Below, piece by piece: positions 43,695 through 53,500 of a DNA stretch of 64,000 nt. The notes under the pieces were generated by a model. It saw only the letters and a list, made by a program, of their open reading frames with translations. It did no database searches and had not been told where the DNA came from. How positions within the stretch are numbered: the first letter of the stretch is position 1; each line of letters opens with the position of its first letter. The stretch is from Arthrobacter sp. UKPF54-2. Its GTDB lineage: Bacteria; Actinomycetota; Actinomycetes; Actinomycetales; Micrococcaceae. The translations under genes were made by a program, and so were the position numbers. The DNA is taken from NCBI RefSeq assembly GCF_007858535.1, contig NZ_CP040174.1, forward strand, positions 3,348,001-3,412,000, written 5' to 3'.

Positions 43695-45025
43695 TGGGCG
43701 TCCTTTGCGGTCTGGAGGAGGGCGGGCAGCGCGGCGAGGAAGCGGTCGGCCTGCTCCTTGGAGAGGATCAGCGGCGGCGCGAGCCGGATGGTGCGCGGGC
43801 CGGGGCTGTTGAGGATGAAGCCCGCGTCGAGTCCCGCGGTGACGACGGCGGGGGCGACGTCGGCGTCGAGGTCGAAGCCGATCAGCAGACCCTCGCCGCG
43901 GACCTCGGTGACGCCGTCGATCCCGGCGAGGCCGGAGCGCAGGTGCTCCCCCACCGCCCGGACGTGGGCGAGCACCTGCTGGTTTTCCAGCACGTGCAGG
44001 GTGGCCAGCGCCGCCGCGGTGGCCACCGGGTTGCCGCCAAAGGTGGTGCCGTGCTGGCCGGCGGACAGCAGGGCGGACACCTCCGGGCCGAAGGTGAGCA
44101 GGGCGCCGATCGGGAAGCCGCCGCCGAGGCCCTTGGCGAGGGTCATGGCGTCGGGGACGATCCCGGCGTCCTCGCTGGCCAGCCACTTGCCGGTCCGGCC
44201 GATGCCGGTCTGCACCTCGTCCAGGATCAGCAGCGCGCCGGCCGCGGTGGTAGCCTCGCGGGCCGCCTTCAGGTAACCGGCGGGCAGCGGGCGGACGCCG
44301 GCTTCACCCTGGATCGGTTCGAGGAAGACGGCGGCGGTGGTGTCGTCAATCGCGGCGCGGAGCGCCTCGATGTCACCGAAGGGCACGTGCACGACGCCGC
44401 CGGGCAGCGGCGCGAACGGCGCCCGGTAGGCTTCCTTGGAGGTCAGCGCGAGGGCGCCCATGGTGCGGCCGTGGAAGGCCCCCTCGAGGGCGATGATTTT
44501 GGTGCGCGGCGCGTCCGGCGAGCCGACGTTCCGCCGGGCCAGCTTGAACGCCGCCTCGACGGCCTCGGTGCCGGAGTTGGCAAAGAACACCTTGGACCCG
44601 GCAGGCGCCTTGGCAATCTCCAGCAGCTTCTCGGCCAGGGCCACCTGCGTGGGGCTGGTGAAGAAGTTGGAGACGTGGCCCAGGGTGGCGAGCTGGCTGG
44701 AGATCACGGAGGTGACGAACGGGTGCGCGTGGCCGAGCGCGTTTACAGCGATCCCGCCGAGCAGGTCCAGGTACTCCTTGCCGTCGGCGTCCCAGACGAG
44801 GCATCCGGCGCCGCGGACCAGCACCCGCTGCGGGGTGCCGAAGACACCCAGCAGCGAGGACGAGTAGCGGGAGAGCCAGTCGGCGCCGCTGCTGGAGGGG
44901 ACAATTGTGGTTCCGGCGGCCTCCGCAGCGATGGGGGCCCCGCCCGCTTCGCGGTGCCCGACCACACCCGGCCCCCCATCGCTGCTGCGGCCTTCGGCGG
45001 AATGGCTCAGTTCTGTGCTGCTCAT
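43691..45025 (-). CDS. argD: Acetylornithine aminotransferase with N-terminal insertion
   Basis: 444 residues, class III PLP aminotransferase. PLP-binding features are FANSGTEAVEAAFKLAR, LILDEVQTGIGRTGKW and the lysine in MTLAKGLGGGFPIGALL. It transaminates N-acetylglutamate semialdehyde. The conserved part begins at WLSRYSSSLLGVFGTPQRVL, about residue 50; homologues that I recall have only about 10-15 residues before it. The extra 35-40 residues are encoded by a DNA palindrome (44925-44985), so the extension looks acquired. The ATG overlaps the argB stop as TAATG. Confidence 0.94.
   Translation of the reverse strand: MSSTELSHSAEGRSSDGGPGVVGHREAGGAPIAAEAAGTTIVPSSSGADWLSRYSSSLLGVFGTPQRVLVRGAGCLVWDADGKEYLDLLGGIAVNALGHAHPFVTSVISSQLATLGHVSNFFTSPTQVALAEKLLEIAKAPAGSKVFFANSGTEAVEAAFKLARRNVGSPDAPRTKIIALEGAFHGRTMGALALTSKEAYRAPFAPLPGGVVHVPFGDIEALRAAIDDTTAAVFLEPIQGEAGVRPLPAGYLKAAREATTAAGALLILDEVQTGIGRTGKWLASEDAGIVPDAMTLAKGLGGGFPIGALLTFGPEVSALLSAGQHGTTFGGNPVATAAALATLHVLENQQVLAHVRAVGEHLRSGLAGIDGVTEVRGEGLLIGFDLDADVAPAVVTAGLDAGFILNSPGPRTIRLAPPLILSKEQADRFLAALPALLQTAKDAQ
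44925..44985. repeat. Palindromic element inside the argD 5' coding region
   Basis: GCAGCGATGGGGG (44925-44937) pairs with its complement at 44973-44985. A small internal hairpin CCGC-TTC-GCGG sits at 44944-44954, so the whole can form a nested stem-loop of 61 bp. It lies in frame within argD without a stop and encodes the unusual N-terminal extension. It looks like a dispersed palindromic repeat that has been exapted or tolerated. Confidence 0.78.
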
Positions 45026-45957
45026 TATGCGTTCGTCTCCTCGTCCGGGACGACCTGGGTGCCGATGCCGGCGGTCGTAAAGGTTTCCAGCAGCATCGAG
45101 TGCGGCAGCCGGCCGTCCACGATGTGCGCGCGTTCGACGCCGTCGTCGACGGCTTTCAGGCAGGCCGCCATCTTCGGGATCATGCCGGACTCCAGGCGCG
45201 GCAGCATCTCGCGCAGCTCCGAGGCCGTGAGCGAGGAGATCAGCGAGGAGCGGTCCGGCCAGTTGGCGTAGAGGCCTTCGACGTCGGTCAGGATGACCAG
45301 TTTGGAGGCGCCCAGGGCGGACGCGACGGCGGCCGCGGCGGTGTCCGCGTTGACGTTCAGCACCTGGCCGGTGGTGGAGCCGTCGTCGTGGATTTCCGGT
45401 GCAACGGTGGAGATCACCGGGATCCGGCCGGCCGCGATGATGTCCAGAATGCCTTCCGGGTTCACGCCGACGACTTCGCCGACGAGGCCCAGGTCCACCT
45501 CTTCGCCGTCGACGACGGTGCCGGTGCGGACCGCGCGCAGCAGGCCGCCGTCCTCACCGGACATGCCTACGGCGTAGGGGCCGTGCGAGTTGATCAGGCC
45601 CACGAGTTCGCGGCCCACCTGGCCGGTAAGGACCATCCGGACCACGTCCATGGCCTCGGGCGTGGTGACGCGCAGGCCGCCCTTGAACTCCGATTCGATG
45701 CCGAGCCGGCTGAGCATGGCGTTGATCTGCGGGCCGCCGCCGTGGACCACCACCGGGTGGATCCCCACGTGGTGCAGGAAGACAACGTCCTCGGCGAAGG
45801 CGCGGCGCAGCTCGTCGTTGACCATGGCGTTGCCGCCGTACTTGATCACCATCGTGGTGCCGGCGAAGCGCTGGATCCAGGGCAGCGCCTCGATCAGGGT
45901 GCCGGCCTTGCCCTGCGCGTCGGACATCGAGGTCGTCTCGCGGGTCTGGGTGCTCAT
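45025..45957 (-). CDS. argB: Acetylglutamate kinase
   Basis: 310 residues, amino acid kinase family. ATP and substrate motifs are [28 protein letters not shown], and [20 protein letters not shown]; the C-terminus has [20 protein letters not shown]. It phosphorylates N-acetylglutamate, the usual feedback step. AGGAGG lies about 11 bp before its ATG, and 35 bp separate it from argJ. Confidence 0.96.
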   Translation of the reverse strand: MSTQTRETTSMSDAQGKAGTLIEALPWIQRFAGTTMVIKYGGNAMVNDELRRAFAEDVVFLHHVGIHPVVVHGGGPQINAMLSRLGIESEFKGGLRVTTPEAMDVVRMVLTGQVGRELVGLINSHGPYAVGMSGEDGGLLRAVRTGTVVDGEEVDLGLVGEVVGVNPEGILDIIAAGRIPVISTVAPEIHDDGSTTGQVLNVNADTAAAAVASALGASKLVILTDVEGLYANWPDRSSLISSLTASELREMLPRLESGMIPKMAACLKAVDDGVERAHIVDGRLPHSMLLETFTTAGIGTQVVPDEETNA

Positions 45958-45992
45958 GGTGGGTGTCCTCCTGTTTGTCCTCCCGGACGGGC

Positions 45993-47158
45993 CTAGCTGG
46001 AGTAGGCGCTGTTTTCGTGGACGTAGTCGTGCGTGAGGTCGTTGGTCCAGATGGTCGCCTCGGCGTCCCCGGCCTGCAGGTCGATCTCGACCAGGACTTC
46101 GCGCGGTTCGAGGTCCACGAGGTTCCGGTCCTCGCCGATGCTGCCGTTGCGGCAGATCTGCACACCGTTCATCGCAACGTTCAGCTGGTCCGGTTCGAAG
46201 GCCGCGTCCGTGGTGCCGACGGCGGAAAGCACCCGGCCCCAGTTCGGGTCCTTGCCGAAGATGGCCGTCTTGAAGAGGTTGGAGCGGGCCACGGCCCGGC
46301 TGACCACCTCGGCGTCCTTTTCGCTCGCGGCGTTGAAGGTGCGGATGGCGATGTCATGGCTGGAGCCCTCGGCATCGCCGATCAGCTTGCGGGCCAGTTC
46401 GGCGCAGACCTGGGTCAGGCCCCTGCCGAACTCGGCGGCGGACGGGGCCGCCCCGGAGGCACCGGAGGCGAGCAGCACCACGGTGTCGTTGGTGGACATG
46501 CAGCCGTCCGAGTCGGCCCGGTCGAAGGTGACGCGGGTGGCGTCGCGGAGGACGACGTCGAGCAGTTCGGGCTGGACGTCCGCGTCCGTGGTGAGCACCA
46601 CGAGCATCGTGGCCAGGCCCGGGGCGAGCATGCCCGCGCCCTTGGCCATGCCGCCGATGGTGAATTCGCGGCCCTCGGCGTCGGTGCCGGTGAACACGGC
46701 CTGCTTGGAGACCGAGTCGGTGGTCATGATGGCGGTGGCAGCAGCCGGGCCGCCGTCGGCGCTGAGTTCCCCGGCCGCGACACTGATCGCCGGGACCAGC
46801 TTGTCCATCGGCAGTTGCTCGCCGATCAGGCCGGTGGAGCAGACGAAGATGTCGGTCGCGGAGGCGCCGAGTACTTCGGCGGTCTTTTCCGCGGTGGTGT
46901 GGGTGTTCTGGAAGCCCTGCGGCCCGGTGCAGGCGTTGGCGCCGCCGGAGTTGAGGATCACGGCGTCCACCCGGCCGTCCTTGATGACTTCGCGGGACCA
47001 GTGCACGGGAGCCGCGGCCACGCGGTTGGAGGTGAAGACGGCGGCGGCGGCCTTGTTGGGGCCGTCGTTGACCACGAGGGCCAGATCCGGATTTCCGGAG
47101 GCCTTGAGGCCGGCCTTGACGCCGGCGGCCCGGAATCCCCGGGGGCGGTGATGCTCAC
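45993..47158 (-). CDS. argJ: Glutamate N-acetyltransferase / ornithine acetyltransferase, with apparent frameshift near the start
   Basis: ArgJ recycles the acetyl group from acetylornithine to glutamate and is autocleaved at a Thr. The main frame (from about 47140 down to 45993) is intact and shows [40 protein letters not shown] (cleavage region AT-M-L) and [18 protein letters not shown]. The natural start is the GTG at 47158, which overlaps the argC stop as GTGA, but it reads MSITAP and then leaves the ArgJ frame. One extra C in the run GCCCCCGGGG (about 47137-47146) would give [17 protein letters not shown], as expected of homologues. Either the sequence lacks one base or the gene is frameshifted at codon 6-7. 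Restored length is 388 residues. Confidence 0.85.
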
Positions 47159-48186
47159 GGTGCGACTCCCTGCAGTTCGAGGCCGGCGGTTTCCGCCAGG
47201 CCGAGGGCAATGTTCATGGACTGCACGGCGCCGCCGGCGGTCCCCTTGGTGAGGTTGTCGATGGCGCAGGTGACGATCACGCGGCCCGCGCGGGCGTCAA
47301 GGGCCAGCTGCATCACGGCATGGTTGGAGCCCTGCACGGACTTGGTGGAGGGCCAGTGGCCTTCCGGCAGCAGGTGCACGAACGGCTCCTCGTCGTAGGC
47401 CTCGCCCCAGGCGCGGCGCAGTTCCTCGGCAGTCACGCCCGGGCGCACCTTTGCGGTGGCGGTGGTGAGGATGCCGCGGCTCATCGGGGCGAGCGTGGGG
47501 GTGAAGGAGACGGTGACCGGTGCATTCAGTGCCTTGGAGAGGCCCTGCTCGATCTCCGGGGTGTGGCGGTGGCCGCCGCCGACGCCGTAGGGGCTCATCG
47601 AGCCCATCACCTCGGCGCCGATCAGGTTCACCTTCGCGGCTTTGCCGGCCCCCGAGGTGCCGGACGCGGACACGATCACGACGTCGTCGCCCTGGAGCAG
47701 GTGGTTGCTGAAGCCCGGGGTGAGGGCCAGCAGGGCCGACGTCGGGTAGCAGCCGGGCACGGCGATCCGCTTGGCGCCGCGGAGGACCTCGCGCTGGCCG
47801 GGGAGTTCGGGCAGGCCGTAGGGCCAGGTCCCGGCGTGCGGCGAGCCGTAGAACTGCTCCCACGCCGCCGGGTCCTCCAGCCGGTGGTCCGCACCGGCGT
47901 CGATCACGACCGTGCCGGCCGGCAGCTGCGCGGCGATCGCCGCGGACGCCCCGTGCGGCAGCGCCAGGAACACGACGTCGTGCCCGGCGAGGTTCTCCAC
48001 GGTGGTGTCCTCGAGGATCCGGTCCGCCAGCCCATGGAGATGCGGCTGCAATTCCCCTAGTCTGGAACCTGCGTTGCTGTGAGCGGTGATGGCGCCGATG
48101 GTGACGTCGGGATGACCGGCCAGGAGCCTCAGGACCTCGCCGCCGGCGTAGCCGCTTGCACCGGAGACGGCAACAGAAATAGTCAT
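47155..48186 (-). CDS. argC: N-acetyl-gamma-glutamyl-phosphate reductase
   Basis: 343 residues from the ATG at 48186; a GTG at 48192 is two codons upstream. The NADP-binding start is [18 protein letters not shown], and the active-site Cys lies in [28 protein letters not shown] ([15 protein letters not shown]) and [12 protein letters not shown] are typical. It reduces acetylglutamyl phosphate. It is the first gene of argCJBDFRGH. No Shine-Dalgarno is present and a TATACT -10 ends 7 bp before the ATG, so the mRNA is probably leaderless. Confidence 0.95.
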   Translation of the reverse strand: MTISVAVSGASGYAGGEVLRLLAGHPDVTIGAITAHSNAGSRLGELQPHLHGLADRILEDTTVENLAGHDVVFLALPHGASAAIAAQLPAGTVVIDAGADHRLEDPAAWEQFYGSPHAGTWPYGLPELPGQREVLRGAKRIAVPGCYPTSALLALTPGFSNHLLQGDDVVIVSASGTSGAGKAAKVNLIGAEVMGSMSPYGVGGGHRHTPEIEQGLSKALNAPVTVSFTPTLAPMSRGILTTATAKVRPGVTAEELRRAWGEAYDEEPFVHLLPEGHWPSTKSVQGSNHAVMQLALDARAGRVIVTCAIDNLTKGTAGGAVQSMNIALGLAETAGLELQGVAP

Positions 48187-48193
48187 AGCCACG

Positions 48194-48236
48194 AGTATAC
48201 AGCAAGACTATGCATAGAACCCGATATTTATGCATG
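48194..48236 (-). promoter_or_regulatory. argC promoter with tandem ARG-box-like sites
   Basis: On the minus strand a -10 TATACT (48194-48199) is preceded by TATGCATA (48209-48216) and TATGCATG (48229-48236), spaced exactly 20 bp. Two ARG boxes at about two helical turns are the usual ArgR hexamer target, and one of them lies in the -35/-10 spacer. Assignment to ArgR is inference from position and spacing. Confidence 0.55.
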
Positions 48237-48368
48237 CGGACGAGTGCGCCCGGCGAACCCGGCCCGTTCCCAGCAGGCCCGCGTATGCTGGGTAGAGGGT
48301 GATCCAGACCGTGCCGCCGCAAATGTCGGCTGCAACGTTGCCCGTAACAGTTACGAGGCACGCGTTTC

Positions 48369-49472
48369 ATGACCCCCTCCACCACACTTTCCGCCGACTC
48401 TCCGGCGCGCCCGCAGCCGCGGGTCCGGCAGCCGAACGCCGTCGTCCTGAGCTACTCGGAGCTGCTCAAGCGCGTCAAGGCCGAAGGCCTGCTGGAACGC
48501 CGCACCGGGTTCTACCTCACGGTGTTCTCGGTCTTGGCCCTGCTGATGACCGCCACCTGGTTCGGCTTCGCGCTGATTGGTGACAGCTGGTTCCAGCTGC
48601 TCATCGCCGCGGCCCTGGGCATTCTCTGCACCCAGCTGAGCTTCCTGGCCCACGAGGCCGGGCACCGGCAGATCTTCGCCTCGCGCCGCGCCAACGACTG
48701 GGCCGCGCGGCTGCTCGCCACCTCCGTGGCCGGCATCAGCTACTCCTGGTGGGAGCAGAAGCACGGCGCGCACCACAACCACCCCAACGTCATTTCCAAG
48801 GACCCGGACATCGCCACCGGCGCGATTGCGTTCTTCCCGGAAGCCGCCGCCACCCGGCAGGGCCGCTTCTCCTTCCTGACCCGCAAGCAGGGCTGGTTCT
48901 TCTTCCCGCTGCTGTTCCTGGTGGGCCTGGGACTGCAGATCGACTCGATCAGGTTCATCGTCCGGCGCGCCAAGGTCACGCACCGCTGGGTGGAGCTCCC
49001 CATCCTCGCGGCGCGCCTGGGCCTGTTGCCGGTCCTCGCCTTCACGTTCCTGCCGCTGGGCATGGCGTTCGCCTTCATCGGCGTGCAGCTCGCCGTGTTC
49101 GGCTTCTACATGGGCGCCTCCTTCGCGCCGAACCACAAGGGCATGCCGGTGCTGCCGGCGGACAGCCGGGTGGACTTCTTCAGCCGCCAGGTCCTGACCT
49201 CCCGGAACATCTCCGGCGGCCGCTTTATGGACATCCTGCTCGGCGGCCTCAACCGCCAGGCCGAGCACCACCTCTTCCCGGACATGGCGCGCCCGCAGCT
49301 GGACAAGGCCGCCGTGATCGTCCGCGAGTTCTGCGCCACGCACCAGGTCCCGTACACGGAAACCACGCTGCTGCAGTCCTACGGCATCATCGTGCGCTAC
49401 CTCAACGACGTCGGCCTGGCCGCCGGCCGGCACTTCGAATGCCCGATGGCCACCGTTACCCGCCGTTACTAG
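48369..49472 (+). CDS. Membrane fatty acid desaturase
   Basis: 367 residues. The three His boxes are HEAGH (about residues 98-102), HGAHHNHP and QAEHHLFP, which bind the di-iron centre. Hydrophobic pairs around residues 50-95 and 180-245 are the membrane helices. The pattern with QxxHH in the third box is that of front-end or acyl-CoA desaturases such as the mycobacterial DesA3/linoleoyl-CoA group. No cytochrome b5 domain is fused, so an external redox partner is needed. It is divergent from argC, and its upstream region shows a weak GAGG at 12 bp. Confidence 0.9.
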   Translation: MTPSTTLSADSPARPQPRVRQPNAVVLSYSELLKRVKAEGLLERRTGFYLTVFSVLALLMTATWFGFALIGDSWFQLLIAAALGILCTQLSFLAHEAGHRQIFASRRANDWAARLLATSVAGISYSWWEQKHGAHHNHPNVISKDPDIATGAIAFFPEAAATRQGRFSFLTRKQGWFFFPLLFLVGLGLQIDSIRFIVRRAKVTHRWVELPILAARLGLLPVLAFTFLPLGMAFAFIGVQLAVFGFYMGASFAPNHKGMPVLPADSRVDFFSRQVLTSRNISGGRFMDILLGGLNRQAEHHLFPDMARPQLDKAAVIVREFCATHQVPYTETTLLQSYGIIVRYLNDVGLAAGRHFECPMATVTRRY

Positions 49473-49567
49473 CCTCCTGCCGGGCATGCTTCGCCCGGCG
49501 CGGCGGGGTCCCTAGGATGGTCTCAGGGCGCCGATGACCCAGAGCGCCGCACTTCACAAGGAGACAC

Positions 49568-50533
49568 ATGACGCACGCAATTGTGGCCCGGCAGTCCGGC
49601 GGACCCGAAGTCCTCGAACTGGCAGAAGTTGACCGTCCCATTCCGGGCCCCGGCCAGCTGCTGATCAAGGTCGCCGCCGTCGGCGTGAACTTCATCGACA
49701 CCTACAAGCGCAGCGGCGTGTACAAGGTGCAGTACCCCTTCACCCCCGGTTCCGAGGCCTCCGGAACCGTGGAGGAAACCGGCGACGGCGTGACCGGCTT
49801 CTCCGCCGGGGACCGGGTGGCGACGGCCGAGGGCGTCAACTGCTACGCCGGGTACGCCCTCGTGGACGCGGACAAGGCGCTGCCGGTGCCGCGAGGCGTC
49901 GACGACTTCACCGCGGCCGCCCTCCCCCTGCAGGGCATCACCGCGCACTACCTGATCAACTCCTCCTTCAAGGTCGAACCCGGCCACACCGTGCTGCTGC
50001 ACGCCGGCGCCGGCGGCGTCGGGCTGCTGCTGATCCAGCTGCTCAAGGCCCGGGGCGCGCACGTCATCACCACGGTTTCCACCGATGAGAAGGAAGCGCT
50101 GGCCCGCGAGGCCGGCGCCGACCACGTGCTGCGCTACGAGGGTTTCGCCGCGAAGGTGCGCGAACTGACCGGCGGCGCGGGCGCCCACGTGGTCTACGAC
50201 GGCGTCGGGAAGGACACCTTCGACGGATCCCTGGCCGCCCTCCGGATCCGCGGCACGCTGGTGCTGTTCGGCGCGGCGTCCGGTCCGGTGCCGCCGTTCG
50301 ACCCGCAGCGGCTCAACGCCGGCGGCTCGCTGTACCTGACCCGGCCGACCATCACGCATTTCCTCCAGGACGCGCAGGAGCGACGCTGGCGTTCCGACGA
50401 GCTTTTCGCCGCCGTGGCGGACGGCAGCCTCAAGGTCCGGATCGGCGCCCGCTACGACCTTGCCGACGCCGCCGCGGCCCACACCGACCTGGAGCAGCGC
50501 CGCACCACCGGCAAGGTCATCCTGGTCCCGTAA
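49568..50533 (+). CDS. qor: NADPH:quinone oxidoreductase (zeta-crystallin type)
   Basis: 321 residues of the zinc-free MDR family. The nucleotide-binding motif is LLHAGAGGVGLLLIQLLKA, and the N-terminal domain has VGVNFIDTYKRSGVY and FTPGSEASGTVEETGDGVT. It reduces quinones by one electron with NADPH. AAGGAG lies 8 bp before the ATG. It runs in the direction of the NRPS-like gene, whose start follows after 58 bp, so the two may share a transcript. Confidence 0.92.
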   Translation: MTHAIVARQSGGPEVLELAEVDRPIPGPGQLLIKVAAVGVNFIDTYKRSGVYKVQYPFTPGSEASGTVEETGDGVTGFSAGDRVATAEGVNCYAGYALVDADKALPVPRGVDDFTAAALPLQGITAHYLINSSFKVEPGHTVLLHAGAGGVGLLLIQLLKARGAHVITTVSTDEKEALAREAGADHVLRYEGFAAKVRELTGGAGAHVVYDGVGKDTFDGSLAALRIRGTLVLFGAASGPVPPFDPQRLNAGGSLYLTRPTITHFLQDAQERRWRSDELFAAVADGSLKVRIGARYDLADAAAAHTDLEQRRTTGKVILVP

Positions 50534-50591
50534 GCCCGCACGGGAGCGACGCCGAATTCTCCCGTTCACCTGTCCCGAGGAGAATCACGCT

Positions 50592-53500
50592 GTGATTGAG
50601 CAGCCACCGCCGGCCGGCGGCACTCCCCCGGCCCGTCCCGCCTACCAGCCGCAGCTGCAGGGCGCTTCCGCTGCGCCGCCGGAACGGACCCTGATCGATG
50701 TCCTGCAGGAGACGGCCAGCCGCTTCCCGGACGCCTCGGCACTCGACGACGGCCACCGTTCGCTCAGTTACGCCCAGCTGATGGACGAGGTCCGGGCCGC
50801 CGCGCGGAAGCTGCACCTGGCCGGGCTCGGCGCCGGCGACAAGGTCGGCGTCCGGATCCCCTCGGGCACCAATGAGCTCTATGTCTCGATCCTGGCCGTG
50901 ATGTTCGTGGGTGCGGCCTACGTTCCGGTGGACGCGGACGACCCCGACGAGCGGGCCAAGCTGGTGTTCGGCGAGGCCGGGGTCTCCGGGATCCTGCGCG
51001 CCGGCGGCACCATCGTCGCGGATACCAGCCGCCCCCGGCCGTTCCCGGCCGCCAGGCAGCCGGTCCCCGGCGACGACGCCTGGGTCATCTTCACCTCCGG
51101 ATCCACCGGCACGCCCAAGGGCGTCGCGGTGCGGCACAGTTCCGCTGCCGCGTTTGTCGACGCCGAGGCGCGGATCTTCCTGCAGGCCGAGCCGGTGGGC
51201 CCCCAGGACCGGGTGCTGGCGGGACTCTCGGTGGCTTTCGATGCCTCCTGCGAGGAAATGTGGCTTGCGTGGCGGCACGGGGCCTGCCTGGTTCCGGCGC
51301 CGCGGGCCCTGGTCCGGACCGGCATGGACCTGGGCCCCTGGCTCATCAACCACGGCATCACGGTGGTCTCCACCGTGCCCACCCTTGCGGCGCTGTGGCC
51401 GGTCGAGTCGCTGGAGAGCGTCCGGCTGCTGATATTCGGCGGCGAGGCCTGCCCGCCCGAGCTGGCCGAACGCCTCGCCGTGGACGGGCGCGAGGTCTGG
51501 AACACCTACGGGCCCACGGAGGCCACGGTCGTTGCCTGCGCCGCGCCGCTGGGCGGGCCCGGGCCGGTCAGGATCGGGCTGCCGCTGGACGGCTGGGACC
51601 TCGCCGTCGTCGGCTCCGACGGGGTGCCGGTCGCCGAGGGGGAAATCGGCGAACTGATCATCGGCGGCGTCGGGCTGGCCCGCTACCTCGATCCAGCCAA
51701 GGACGCGGAAAAGTACGCCCCGCTGCCGGCCCTGGGCTGGTCCCGCGCCTACCGCTCCGGCGACCTGGTCCGCTACGAACGGGAGGGCCTGCTCTTCGTC
51801 GGCCGCGCCGACGAACAGGTCAAACTCGGCGGCCGCCGGATCGAACTCGGCGAGATCGACGCCGCGCTCCAGGCCCTGCCCGGCGTCGCCGGCGCGGCCG
51901 CGGCGGTCCGCACGACGGCGGCCGGCAACCAGGTCCTGGTCGGTTACCTCTCCCCGGCGGACGGCCGGGAGCTGGACCTGGCGGCGGCGAGGGAAGCGCT
52001 CGCCACCAGTCTGCCCGCCCCGCTGATTCCGTTGCTCACCGTGGTGGACGCCCTGCCGACCAAAACCAGCGGCAAGGTGGACCGGCACGCCCTGCCGTGG
52101 CCGCTGGCCGGCGCGGGCGCCGCGGACGCCGCGGCGGCGCCGTTGAACCTGCCCGATGACGCCCGTTGGATCGTTGAGCAGTGGAGTGCCGTGCTGGGCG
52201 GGACCGTCGCGGACCTGGACGCCGACTTCTTCGCCTTCGGCGGCGGCTCGCTGGCAGCGGCCCAGCTCGTCTCGGCGCTGCGGGTCCGCTACCCGACGAT
52301 TACGGTGGCGGACATCTATGCCACACCCAGGGTCGGTGCCTTGATCGATGCGGCCCGCCAGTCCCTGCCGGAGGGCGGGGCCGCCGCGGCCGGCGAGCGG
52401 TCCGTGCGTCCCACCTCCCGCCGTGCCCAGTGGGCGCAGACGCTGCTGGGTGTGCCGCTGCACATCCTCGTCGGCATGCGCTGGCTGACCTACCTGATGG
52501 CGGCCAACAACCTGCTGGCGTCGCTGGCAGGTTTCACCGCCGCGCCGACCGTGTCCTGGTGGTGGGTGGGTGCGTCCTGGCTGGTGTTCGTGAGCCCGGC
52601 GGGGCGGATGGCGATCTCGGTCGCGGCGGCCCGGCTGCTCCTGCGCAACGTTGTCCCGGGAAGCTACCCCCGCTCGGGCGCGGTGCATCTGCGCCTGTGG
52701 CTGGCCGAGCAGATCCAGGACCTGGCCGGCGCCATCAGCCTGGCCAGCGCGCCGTGGGTTCCCTACTATGCCCGGGCCCTTGGCGCCACGATCGGCAGCA
52801 ACGTCCAGCTCCACTCGCTGCCGCCGGTCACCGGGATGCTGTCGCTGGGCACCGGCTGCAACATCGAGCCCGAGGTCGATCTGTCCGGCTGGTGGATCGA
52901 CGGCGACTCGGTGCACATCGGCGCGATCCGCATCGGCGCCGGAGCCGTCGTCGGGGCCCGCAGCACCCTCATGCCCGGGGCGAGCATCGGCGCCGGCGCG
53001 CAGGTGGAACCCGGCTCCGCCGTCCTGGGCCGGGTCAAGGCCGGCCACCTGGTGGCCGGGTCCCCGGCGGAGCGCCGCGGCAAGGCGAAACAAGGCTGGC
53101 CGGACAGCCCGCCGGAGCACCGCCTGATCGGCCGGCTGTGGTTTGTCGGCTTCGCCTCCGCCTCGGCCGTGCTGGCCCTGATCCCCTACCTGTCCGCCGC
53201 GGCGGCCGCGCTCGTCATGTTCGCCTTCATCCAGGGCCGCGATTCGCTGTCCGCGGCGCTGCCGCAACTGGCCCTCTCGCTCCCGCTGGCCGCCCTCGCG
53301 TGGTTCGGCGCCAACCTGGTGCTGGTCCTCGCCACCACCCGGCTCCTCGGAATCGGACTGCGCGCCGGCTACTACCGGGTGCGCAGCCGGATCGGCTGGC
53401 AGGTCTGGGCGACGGAACGGGTCCTCGACCTGGCCCGGGACCTGCTCTTCCCGGTCTACGCCAGCCTCTTCACCCCGGTCTGGCTGCGGCTGCTCGGCGC

